The position numbers were made by a program, and so were the translations under genes. From an uncultured bacterium (GTDB lineage Bacteria; Patescibacteria; Microgenomatia; Levybacterales; UBA12049): DNA of 14,117 bases. Position 1 is the first letter of the stretch; each line of letters starts with the position of its first letter. Below, piece after piece: positions 6,503-12,138 of this stretch. A model generated the notes under the pieces. That model made no database searches, was not told the origin of the DNA, and was given only the letters and a program-made list of their open reading frames with translations. The DNA is taken from contig CAMPGJ010000016.1 in the NCBI GenBank assembly GCA_946885425.1, positions 1 through 14,117 of the forward strand. The letters run 5' to 3'.

Positions 6503-6537
6503 GTATACTTAATACTTTATACCTAATACTTGATACT
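6503..6537. repeat. Right flank repeat of the four-helix cassette
   Basis: Contains the inverted counterparts of the two left units (6503-6516 and 6517-6537). It ends 1 nt before the thyA stop codon. The two units appear in the same left-to-right order as on the left side although each is inverted, so this is not one simple long terminal inverted repeat. Confidence 0.8.
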
Positions 6538-6538
6538 A

Positions 6539-7480
6539 TCACACCGCAACTTGTGCTTTAATTGGTGGATATGGGTCATATCCTACCAAAGTAAAATCTT
6601 CAAATTTGAAAGAAAAGATATCTTTCACATCAGGATTTATTTTCATTGTGGGAAAAGCTTTGGGTTCCCTAGATAATTGTTCCTCTACCTGCTCCATGTG
6701 GTTGCTGTAAATATGCGCGTCCCCAAATGTATGGACAAAATCACCCGGCTCCAAATCACAGACTTGTGCAATCATCATTAATAGTAACGCATATGAAGCG
6801 ATGTTGAAAGGTACGCCAAGAAAGAGGTCAGCACTGCGCTGATATAGCTGACATGATAGCTTATTCTCTACGACGTAAAACTGAAACATAGTGTGACAAG
6901 GAGGAAGACCTGCTTTTGCCATCTCTTCAATATCAGCCGCGTTCCATGCACTGACAATAAGACGTCTCCCATAGGGGCTATTCGGATTAGCCTTCACATC
7001 TTTTATCTGACCGACAATCTGCGCAATCTGGTCAACCTCACCACCCTCTGGTGTTTTCCAATGCCTCCACTGCACCCCATAAACCGGCCCCAACTCCCCC
7101 CACTTCTTAGCAAACTTTGCATCCTCCTTTATTTTCGCTATAAACTCTTCTTGCGTCAGAACTTTTTTGTTTTTAGTTTTTTGTTCTTTGTACGCTACAT
7201 AGTAGCGATACGGCCATGCATCCCAAATATGGACATCATTATCGACAAGATATTTGATATTTGATTCACCTTTTAAAAACCATAATAGCTCATGGATGAT
7301 GCCTCTGAGAAATACCTTTTTCGTCGTTAAAAGAGGAAACCCTTGCGATAAATCAAACCGCATCTGTCTCCCAAAAACACTTTTCGTGCCAGTCTTCGTA
7401 CGGTCATCTTTGAATCGACCATTTTGGAGGACATCTTTAAGTAGATCTAAGTATTGTTGCTCGGAAGTGTTTGTTGTCAT
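6539..7480 (-). CDS. thyA: Thymidylate synthase
   Basis: ThyA makes dTMP from dUMP and methylene-THF and releases DHF. The 313-residue protein carries the dUMP phosphate-binding arginine in DDRTKTGT (Arg 27), [25 protein letters not shown], the catalytic cysteine in [12 protein letters not shown] (Cys 195), [25 protein letters not shown] (dUMP contacts), and [17 protein letters not shown]. The C-terminus [13 protein letters not shown] is canonical and closed by TGA, showing that TGA is a stop here. It is about 50 residues longer than E. coli ThyA because of an insert around residues 90-130, as in the Lactobacillus enzyme. The gene sits between tmk1 and the four-helix cassette on the same strand. 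No Shine-Dalgarno sequence is seen before the ATG at 7480. Confidence 0.98.
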   Translation of the reverse strand: MTTNTSEQQYLDLLKDVLQNGRFKDDRTKTGTKSVFGRQMRFDLSQGFPLLTTKKVFLRGIIHELLWFLKGESNIKYLVDNDVHIWDAWPYRYYVAYKEQKTKNKKVLTQEEFIAKIKEDAKFAKKWGELGPVYGVQWRHWKTPEGGEVDQIAQIVGQIKDVKANPNSPYGRRLIVSAWNAADIEEMAKAGLPPCHTMFQFYVVENKLSCQLYQRSADLFLGVPFNIASYALLLMMIAQVCDLEPGDFVHTFGDAHIYSNHMEQVEEQLSREPKAFPTMKINPDVKDIFSFKFEDFTLVGYDPYPPIKAQVAV

Positions 7481-7495
7481 ATCAAAATATTTATT

Positions 7496-7557
7496 GTTCG
7501 AGCGTAGTCGAGAACTTGACGGGAATTTCGTACCAGCTTCTCGATTCGGCTTTAGCC
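7496..7557. repeat. Intergenic imperfect palindrome (thyA-tmk1 gap)
   Basis: The 95-nt gap contains GTTCGAGCGTAGTCGAGAAC (7496-7515). TCGAGAA (7508-7514) is inverted as TTCTCGA (7538-7544), and a small GGC-TTTA-GCC hairpin lies at 7548-7557. The first motif resembles palindromic intergenic sequences I have seen widely in uncultivated bacterial genomes; that likeness is from memory. It has no terminator-like T tract. Confidence 0.4.
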
Positions 7558-7575
7558 TCAGAATACTTTGGTTAA

Positions 7576-8259
7576 TTACAGTATTCCTTTTCCTTCTAGC
7601 ACTGCTTTTATATCCCCGTGTATCTCTTCCCGACTTCTCAATTCTCCATTTTCATCAACACACGTTATCTTTACCCAATGCGGGAACTTTTTGGCAAGTG
7701 CCAGATAAACTTCCTCAGAATTTTTCAAATAATTGAGATCTTCCTCAACAATATCTTTTACTTTTCCTTTGGTATATTGCCTATCTTTGCGCCCCTGCAT
7801 TAAATTCTGGCTAACCATATACGGCACATAGAGATAAAAAACGATATCTTCCCGTGGTAAATTATTTACATGATATTCCAACTCCTCAAGCCATTTGACA
7901 AATTTAGGGCGATCTTTCTTAGGAAGCCTGCCTGCTTGATGGGCCATATTAGAACTGATATATCGATCCATTACCACAATCTTACCGCGGTTGAGCCACT
8001 GATAGAGCTTTTCTTTAGCTTCTACCCTGTCCATGGCATATACCATAGAAAGCAAATACGGATGGAGCGTCTCAAGCTTACCAATTTCTCCACGCAAGAT
8101 AGCGGCAATAGTTTTTCCGAAAAATGTGTGTTTATATTGCGGAAACGTAATAGATGCGGATGGCATGTTAGAGGTTTTGAGATGATCCAACAAAAGAGCT
8201 GTCTGCGTCGCCTTTCCAGCCCCATCTGCTCCCTCGATAACAATTAATCTACCTCTCAT
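7576..8259 (-). CDS. tmk: Thymidylate kinase (dTMP kinase), paralogue 1
   Basis: A P-loop nucleoside monophosphate kinase that should make dTDP from the dTMP of the neighbouring thyA. The N-terminus [16 protein letters not shown] holds the P-loop (residues 10-18). The Walker lysine is Lys 16, followed by Ala-Thr rather than Thr-Thr. TFPQY (38-42) matches the FPxY/R substrate motif, and [10 protein letters not shown] (96-104) contains the DRY motif. Residues 156-163 (GRKDRQYT) resemble the LID region. At 227 residues it is slightly longer than E. coli Tmk (213). The second paralogue at 8926-9603 has drifted more, so this copy is the better candidate for the true dTMP kinase. It starts at the ATG at 8259 just after repeat copy A. 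There is no Shine-Dalgarno sequence. Confidence 0.93.
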   Translation of the reverse strand: MRGRLIVIEGADGAGKATQTALLLDHLKTSNMPSASITFPQYKHTFFGKTIAAILRGEIGKLETLHPYLLSMVYAMDRVEAKEKLYQWLNRGKIVVMDRYISSNMAHQAGRLPKKDRPKFVKWLEELEYHVNNLPREDIVFYLYVPYMVSQNLMQGRKDRQYTKGKVKDIVEEDLNYLKNSEEVYLALAKKFPHWVKITCVDENGELRSREEIHGDIKAVLEGKGIL

Positions 8260-8406
8260 ATGCTGCTACAAATCATTTTTTAATATGCGAATTTCTACAA
8301 ATTTTTTACTACGAATCAGGCTACAAATTTACAAATATCCGTTTCAATTCGTAAAAATTCGCATGTAAAATAGTTTTCTACCTTACAATTCGGATTTAAT
8401 TTGTAG
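8260..8406. repeat. Intergenic repeat family, copy A (dut-tmk1 gap)
   Basis: The gap is built from CTACAAATT and CTACGAAT units plus a long inverted pair, ATGCGAATTTCTACAAATT (8285-8303) and AATTCGTAAAAATTCGCAT (8346-8364), complementary at 17 of 19 positions. A small hairpin GTAAAATAG-TTTT-CTACCTTAC follows at 8365-8386. The 61 nt at 8346-8406 align to 9668-9726 in copy B, and the first 31 nt are identical. The copy runs over the dut stop codon. Confidence 0.8.
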
Positions 8407-8833
8407 AGTCAGTCGAGCCAAATCCTCCTCTGCTTTTATCTAAAACAACTTCGACCTCATCAAACTCTGCTTTATCGATTCTGACAAAACCTCCTTGAGC
8501 GAGACGCTCACCCTTTGCAATTTTGACTACCTCATCAGAGAAGTTATACACCTGAAATAGCACCTCATCAGTAGGACCGCTATAATCTTGGTCAATAATT
8601 CCGAGACCATGAGGAATAAGTAACCCCTTCTTTTTTGGCGTACTTGAACGAGGAACAACCATGAACATATACCCCTGAGGAGTTTCAATAATAATATTTG
8701 TCGGAATAAGTCCAAGAGATTTGGGAGCAATTTCCATGTCAGTTCTTGCCAACAAATCAAAACACACAGAACCCTCAGTTTGATATTGCGGTAATGGTAA
8801 TGATTGATCTATCCGTTTTACTTTTACTTTCAT
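8396..8833 (-). CDS. dut: dUTP diphosphatase (dUTPase)
   Basis: A trimeric dUTPase that hydrolyses dUTP to dUMP and pyrophosphate, supplying ThyA and keeping uracil out of DNA. All five motifs are visible in 145 residues, the standard length: motif 1 EGSVCFDLLA (20-29, Asp 26), motif 2 PRSST (61-65), motif 3 GLGIIDQDYSGPTDEV (76-91, with the catalytic-water Asp in IIDxDY), motif 4 GERLAQGGF (108-116), and the C-terminal P-loop-like motif 5 RGGFGSTDST (135-144). It lies between tmk2 and tmk1. An 80-nt hairpin separates it from tmk2. The ATG at 8833 follows an A-rich stretch and has no Shine-Dalgarno sequence. Confidence 0.97.
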   Translation of the reverse strand: MKVKVKRIDQSLPLPQYQTEGSVCFDLLARTDMEIAPKSLGLIPTNIIIETPQGYMFMVVPRSSTPKKKGLLIPHGLGIIDQDYSGPTDEVLFQVYNFSDEVVKIAKGERLAQGGFVRIDKAEFDEVEVVLDKSRGGFGSTDSTN

Positions 8834-8841
8834 ATTTTTTC

Positions 8842-8921
8842 GTCATCCTGGAGAGGCAACGACCTCGATAGGATCTCCTCAGGGGATTCTATCGCTTCGT
8901 TAACACTCGCTCCAGAATGAC
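8842..8921. repeat. 80-nt near-perfect intergenic hairpin
   Basis: The outer arms GTCATCCTGGAG (8842-8853) and CTCCAGAATGAC (8910-8921) pair at 11 of 12 positions. AACGA/TCGTT pairs inside. The inner arms GATAGGATCTCC (8867-8878) and GGGGATTCTATC (8882-8893) pair at all 12 positions, counting two G-T pairs, around a TCA loop. It fills the tmk2-dut gap. No T tract follows on either strand, so it is not a standard intrinsic terminator. Confidence 0.9.
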
Positions 8922-8925
8922 CCAA

Positions 8926-9603
8926 TTAAAGCTTTACCATTTGTAATATATCCTCTGTCACTGCGTCAATAGGCTTTTCTGCATCAATAGAGATAAACTC
9001 ATCTTTATATTGCTCTTTTAACCATCTATAGCCTGATAAAAGCTGAGCAAGTTTTCCTCTTGTTTCATAAATATCTTTCGTCCGCCGCAATTTTTTCATT
9101 CTTTTTAGAGCAGCATCAACGGGGATATCCAAATAAAATGTATAATCTGGTAATAACGTTTGGTGGTACATTGAAAGTATTCCTTGGGCTACAAGGATAA
9201 GATCAGCATCAGGTCGGGTGTAGTCACGCTCTCCCTGATCCATAACACCATATACAACAGCAGACCAAAAACTTCGTGAAGCAAGAACTATCTTCCCTTG
9301 TTTAAGAGCAGGAATAATAATAGTCTGATGATTAATAATACGATCCGCAGTATATAAATATTGCAATGCAGAAGGTGGAATCTTCTCTCCATCCGTAATT
9401 AGCTTCCTGACAAACTTTCCTATGGGCAATGTTTTTGTTGGTTCATCTGTCGTAACAACTTTTTTCCCTTGTGATTGAAAATATGTTTTAAGGTTGTTGA
9501 TTTGCGTATTTTTCCCACTGGCATTAATTCCTTCAAGCACAATGTAGAGCCCTTTATGCGGATTTTTTCTAAATTCAATATCAAAGGCTACATGTTGCTT
9601 CAT
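8926..9603 (-). CDS. Thymidylate kinase-like protein, paralogue 2
   Basis: A second member of the dTMP kinase family, 225 residues. The P-loop reads YIVLEGINASGKNTQ (residues 20-34); the lysine (Lys 31) is followed by Asn-Thr rather than Ser/Thr-Thr. TTDEPTKTLPIGKFVRKLI (51-69) is the classical bacterial Tmk TxEPG-type segment, and QYLYTADRIINH matches the FxADRxxH helix. The usual DRY motif is replaced by ASRSFWSAVVYG (108-119), so the aspartate is a serine. The overall order is that of Tmk, but changes at two active-site positions suggest altered substrate range or efficiency. It has an N-terminal extension of about 17 residues. It sits between dcd and dut, supporting a nucleotide-kinase role. 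The ATG at 9603 starts right after repeat copy B. Confidence 0.85.
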   Translation of the reverse strand: MKQHVAFDIEFRKNPHKGLYIVLEGINASGKNTQINNLKTYFQSQGKKVVTTDEPTKTLPIGKFVRKLITDGEKIPPSALQYLYTADRIINHQTIIIPALKQGKIVLASRSFWSAVVYGVMDQGERDYTRPDADLILVAQGILSMYHQTLLPDYTFYLDIPVDAALKRMKKLRRTKDIYETRGKLAQLLSGYRWLKEQYKDEFISIDAEKPIDAVTEDILQMVKL

Positions 9604-9726
9604 TATGCTACAAATTTTGCTACAAATCCTTTTGCGTTATGCAAATTGCTACAAATTTCTCAAGGTAAATTCGTAAAAATTCGCATGTAAAATAGTTTCT
9701 ACTTTACGATTCGCATGAATTCGTAG
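9604..9726. repeat. Intergenic repeat family, copy B (dcd-tmk2 gap)
   Basis: The layout resembles copy A: GCTACAAAT units, then ATGCAAATTGCTACAAATT (9639-9657) opposite AATTCGTAAAAATTCGCAT (9668-9686), then a 9-bp hairpin GTAAAATAG-TTT-CTACTTTAC (9687-9707) with one mismatch, and a final ATTCGCATGAATTCGTAG abutting the dcd stop codon. On the minus strand it lies directly after dcd and directly before tmk2. Confidence 0.8.
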
Positions 9727-9728
9727 CC

Positions 9729-10298
9729 TTACTTTTCTTCGTGCATTTTGCTCTCTCCCGGGCCTTTTTGGGCGAGATATTTTGCATTTTTCTTTTTATA
9801 ATAAGGCACTTCCGCGGGGCTTGTTAATTCTTCAAAAGAAATAGAGCAAATCCGCATCCCAGGATATAAGGCCACCGGCATTTTTCCCAAATTGGCAAGC
9901 TCTAAAGTAATCCTACCTTTATAACCGCATTCAACGCTTGCCGCAGTCGAATGGATAACAACACCAAGCCGTCCTATACTGGAACGTCCCTCCAAATTTC
10001 CAACAAGATCATCAGGCACCTCAACATATTCTATGGTAGTACCCAAAACGAAATCACCTGGCTGAATAATAAAACGGTCACCATCTTTTACCTCAATCTC
10101 ACGGGTAACTTCTTTTGTAGAGGTTTTATCAAATGGATCAATAAAAGCAAACCTGCTATGCTCAAAGACTCGGAACGTATTGCCTAAACGAAGATCTAGG
10201 GAATTACTACCCAACTGCTCTTCTAAGTTTGGCGAAGGAGTAATAATAATCTTTTTTTCCTTAAGCGCCTTTTTAATATCTCTGTCTGACAAAACCAT
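9729..10298 (-). CDS. dcd: dCTP deaminase
   Basis: Converts dCTP to dUTP, which the neighbouring dUTPase turns into dUMP. The 189-residue protein starts MVLSDRDIKKAL, the classic Dcd N-terminus, so the ATG at 10298 is chosen although the frame stays open to 10334. Other motifs: QLGSNSLDLRLGNTFRVF, the nucleotide-binding EGRSSIGRLGVVIHSTAA (103-120), and the catalytic glutamate in RITLELANLG (Glu 133). The C-terminus (LTSPAEVPY followed by KYLAQKGP) resembles bifunctional dCTP deaminase/dUTPases of the Mycobacterium and Methanocaldococcus kind. A bifunctional enzyme is therefore possible, though a separate dut exists 1 kb away. First gene of the dTTP cluster, with its own promoter at 10306-10334. 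Confidence 0.95.
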   Translation of the reverse strand: MVLSDRDIKKALKEKKIIITPSPNLEEQLGSNSLDLRLGNTFRVFEHSRFAFIDPFDKTSTKEVTREIEVKDGDRFIIQPGDFVLGTTIEYVEVPDDLVGNLEGRSSIGRLGVVIHSTAASVECGYKGRITLELANLGKMPVALYPGMRICSISFEELTSPAEVPYYKKKNAKYLAQKGPGESKMHEEK

Positions 10299-10305
10299 AG
10301 AAAAA

Positions 10306-10334
10306 AGTTTACCATAACAATTAACACTTAACAA
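10306..10334 (-). promoter_or_regulatory. Promoter for dcd, probably leaderless
   Basis: TTGTTA (10334-10329), a 17-nt spacer and TAAACT (10311-10306), then 7 nt to the ATG at 10298. The architecture matches the glyA promoter exactly in -35 sequence, spacer and ATG distance. The -35 box lies in the short repeats at the end of the retroelement. Confidence 0.65.
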
Positions 10335-10356
10335 TTGACAGTTAACTATTGACTTT
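10312..10356. repeat. Degenerate short repeats at the RT-dcd boundary
   Basis: Variants of TTAACAATTGACAG repeat: TAACAATTAACAC, TTAACAATTGACAG, TTAACTATTGAC. They span the reverse-transcriptase stop codon and the dcd promoter. This resembles the low-complexity repeats around the four-helix cassettes and may mark the edge of the retroelement; that last point is inference. Confidence 0.5.
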
Positions 10357-11382
10357 TACCCTGATAAGTAATCCAGTTTTCCAAGCGTTACCATGTGCAA
10401 GCATTCCCAAATATGACATCACTGTTTCTTCGGAAGGATTACCTTGTAATCGTTTAAACATCCTCTTCTTTGTTCCCGTCCTCAGCACCCGATGATGAGG
10501 AAAATGAATCCATCCCAAGAAATCCACACCTGAAGCAAGCGTTTTGATAAATACCTTATCCGGATGCAGGGAGAGCTTGAGTTTCGTTTCTAAAAATCCT
10601 GCTATCCGTGGAATCAGCTCGTTAAGAAAAGATCTATTTTCATGGAAAAACACAAAATCATCCGCGTAACGGACATAATACCGGACTTTAAGTTCACGTT
10701 TTATAAAATGATCCAACTCATTCATATATATGTTAACCAGAAGTTGACTTGTCAGATTTCCAAGAGGCAAGCCGACACCAGTCCTGCCATGAAAACTCCC
10801 AATGACTTCTGCCAAAAGCCAGAGAGTGTCTGACTCTCCAATGTGCCGTTTCAAGATCCCATTCAAGATCTCATGATCAATACTCGCAAAAAATTTCTTA
10901 ATATCACATTTGAGAACCCACACAGTCCTGGTATTATTTCGTGAAACTTTTCTTCCATATTCTCTGAACCGGTTCATTGCCCGATGCGTTCCTTTATTAT
11001 CACGGCAAGAAAAGGAATCGTAAATAAATTTCCGATCAAAATATGGATATAAAACTCTATAAATTGCATGATGGATAAGCCGGTCTCGGACGCTTGCTTT
11101 ATGGATATCTCTCGGCTTTGGATCATTTATCTTGAAAGCCGAATAAGCTCCATGACAATATGTTTTCTGAACCAAATCATTATGAAGTGTCATAATATGT
11201 TCCATAAGCTGTAGGGAAAAATAAGCTACGTCTTTTCGCTTCCTTTTGCCTCGCAAAAATTCTTCCCACGCAGCGAGCAGATTCTCAATGGAAATGATAG
11301 TATTGTACCTATGACTGATAATGCTTCGATTCTTGTTCGAATCAAAGAGGGATATTTGATTTGGATGAATATAATGCCTCAT
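10342..11382 (-). CDS. Diversity-generating retroelement reverse transcriptase
   Basis: DGR reverse transcriptases copy the template-repeat RNA with adenine-specific errors and drive replacement of the variable repeat. The 346-residue protein has an N-terminal region with NLLAAWEEFLRGKRKRKDV (34-52), DPKPRDIHKASVRDRLIHHA (87-106), FIYDSFSCRDNKGTHRA (119-135), motif A LKCDIKKFFASIDH (Asp 160), motif 4 GLPLGNLTSQLLVNIY (204-219), the catalytic YADD (239-242), and motif 7 GVDFLGWIHF (285-294). LGNLTSQ in place of the QGxxxSP of group II intron and viral enzymes is the DGR-clade hallmark. There is no maturase or endonuclease domain. The start ATG at 11382 overlaps the oppositely oriented avd gene by 72 nt; the next ATG would lose conserved sequence. 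The TR lies upstream on the same strand. Confidence 0.95.
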   Translation of the reverse strand: MRHYIHPNQISLFDSNKNRSIISHRYNTIISIENLLAAWEEFLRGKRKRKDVAYFSLQLMEHIMTLHNDLVQKTYCHGAYSAFKINDPKPRDIHKASVRDRLIHHAIYRVLYPYFDRKFIYDSFSCRDNKGTHRAMNRFREYGRKVSRNNTRTVWVLKCDIKKFFASIDHEILNGILKRHIGESDTLWLLAEVIGSFHGRTGVGLPLGNLTSQLLVNIYMNELDHFIKRELKVRYYVRYADDFVFFHENRSFLNELIPRIAGFLETKLKLSLHPDKVFIKTLASGVDFLGWIHFPHHRVLRTGTKKRMFKRLQGNPSEETVMSYLGMLAHGNAWKTGLLIRVKVNS

Positions 11383-11670
11383 ATTACCAAAGGGGCCCGC
11401 TATACCATAGGCGCCAGAATTGAGAATAAATTCCTCGATTTACTTGAGCTATCCCATACTGCATATTTCACTGAAAAAGAAAAGAAGGTTGAGAAAATTT
11501 CAGATTGCATTGCTGCTCTGGATATACTCAAATTCCTTATTTCAATAGCTTGGGAAGCCAAACTTATTTCCCATAAACAATGGGAAGAGCTTGCTTCAAA
11601 ACTTGATGAAGCAGGAAGAATGTTTGGCGGCTGGAAAAATAACCTTACCAGAACCCCAAACAAACACTGA
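11311..11670 (+). CDS. avd: Avd-like four-helix accessory protein of the DGR
   Basis: A 119-residue, Lys-rich, all-helical protein. Helix 1 lies near residues 5-24 (ILVRIKEGYLIWMNIMPHI), followed by GARYTIGARIENKFLDLLEL (28-47), then KEKKVEKISDCIAALDILKFLISIAWEAK (56-84) and HKQWEELASKLDEAGRMFGGW (88-108). The RYTxGxRIE turn and the KLDExGRMxGGW ending are features I associate with Avd relatives beside CPR retroelements. Avd forms a basic pentameric barrel that binds the RT and template RNA and is needed for cDNA synthesis (established for Bordetella phage Avd). The ATG at 11311 is chosen because later ATGs (11365, 11374) would delete helix 1. It is encoded opposite to RT, TR and target, and stops 11 nt before the TR. 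Confidence 0.85.
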   Translation: MTDNASILVRIKEGYLIWMNIMPHITKGARYTIGARIENKFLDLLELSHTAYFTEKEKKVEKISDCIAALDILKFLISIAWEAKLISHKQWEELASKLDEAGRMFGGWKNNLTRTPNKH

Positions 11671-11680
11671 TAAAGAAGAC

Positions 11681-11813
11681 ACTTGCTGAGCCGGAAAACA
11701 AACTCATTATCAGGATTCCAATCATTGTCCGGATTCGTCCACTGGTTGTTCAACCACGTACCATCATCATTGCGTTCCAGATTGAAGACATTGGGATTAC
11801 CATCAGAGTCGGT
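11681..11813 (-). repeat. DGR template repeat (TR)
   Basis: A 133-nt segment aligned without gaps to 12141-12273 at a constant offset of 460. Its minus strand is read as template. It has 37 adenines, of which 19 are substituted in the VR (13 to G, 4 to C, 2 to T); none of the 96 other positions differ. In the target's frame it would encode ten Asn codons (AAT/AAC), the codon type DGR templates favour because AAY can mutate widely without giving a stop. The last 26 nt in the sense direction (11706-11681) are identical to the VR, as expected for the initiation-of-homing end. Confidence 0.97.
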
Positions 11814-12138
11814 TTGTATACCGCGCCATCTACACCACTGCTCACCTAGTCATATGAAGAGGAAAAGCTGTATTTTATCTGTGATCAATAAATCAACCAG
11901 CGCGCCACACCAAGTCTCTTCTTTTCTTGACGGCATATCTATCCTCCATGAAAAGCAACTAGCCATCCACGCTCTCAATACATATGCGCCGGATAGGTCT
12001 TGAAGAACCGTAGCCATTCAATACAACCAATCTACTATTAAGTGTAACAAAAAAGTAACTCTACAGGGAGAAGAGAAATAAAACGCAAGAGGCAAAGGTA
12101 CAAAAAATTTAAGGATCTAAATATTCTAAGATAATAAG
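11814..12138. other. Gene-free stretch between TR and target gene
   Basis: 325 nt with no convincing gene. Next to the TR, the minus-strand frame continuous with it reads LGEQWCRWRGIQ before TDSDGNP. The target has WLNIGMKQI at that point, so this may be a decayed copy of target sequence. A 28-codon minus-strand frame starting MPSRKEETWCG (ATG at 11936, stop 11850) is preceded by GGAGG at 6 nt, the only well-placed Shine-Dalgarno sequence noticed in the window; it may be a relic. A longer 55-codon version begins at 12017. An A6 run near 12049 has no supporting hairpin. The TR RNA leader could lie here. Confidence 0.5.

Noticed and set aside
8842..8921. Intrinsic terminator.
   Set aside because: Strong hairpin, but no T tract follows it on either strand, and flanking genes are in the same direction.
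11400..11753. Minus-strand frame reading through the TR and antisense to avd.
   Set aside because: The TR part explains its likeness to the target; the rest is antisense to a protein with a clear Avd pattern, and there is no start or promoter signal.
11683..12003. Plus-strand 106-codon frame over TR and the gene-free stretch.
   Set aside because: Antisense to the TR, biased low-complexity composition, no start signal, and no recognisable motif.
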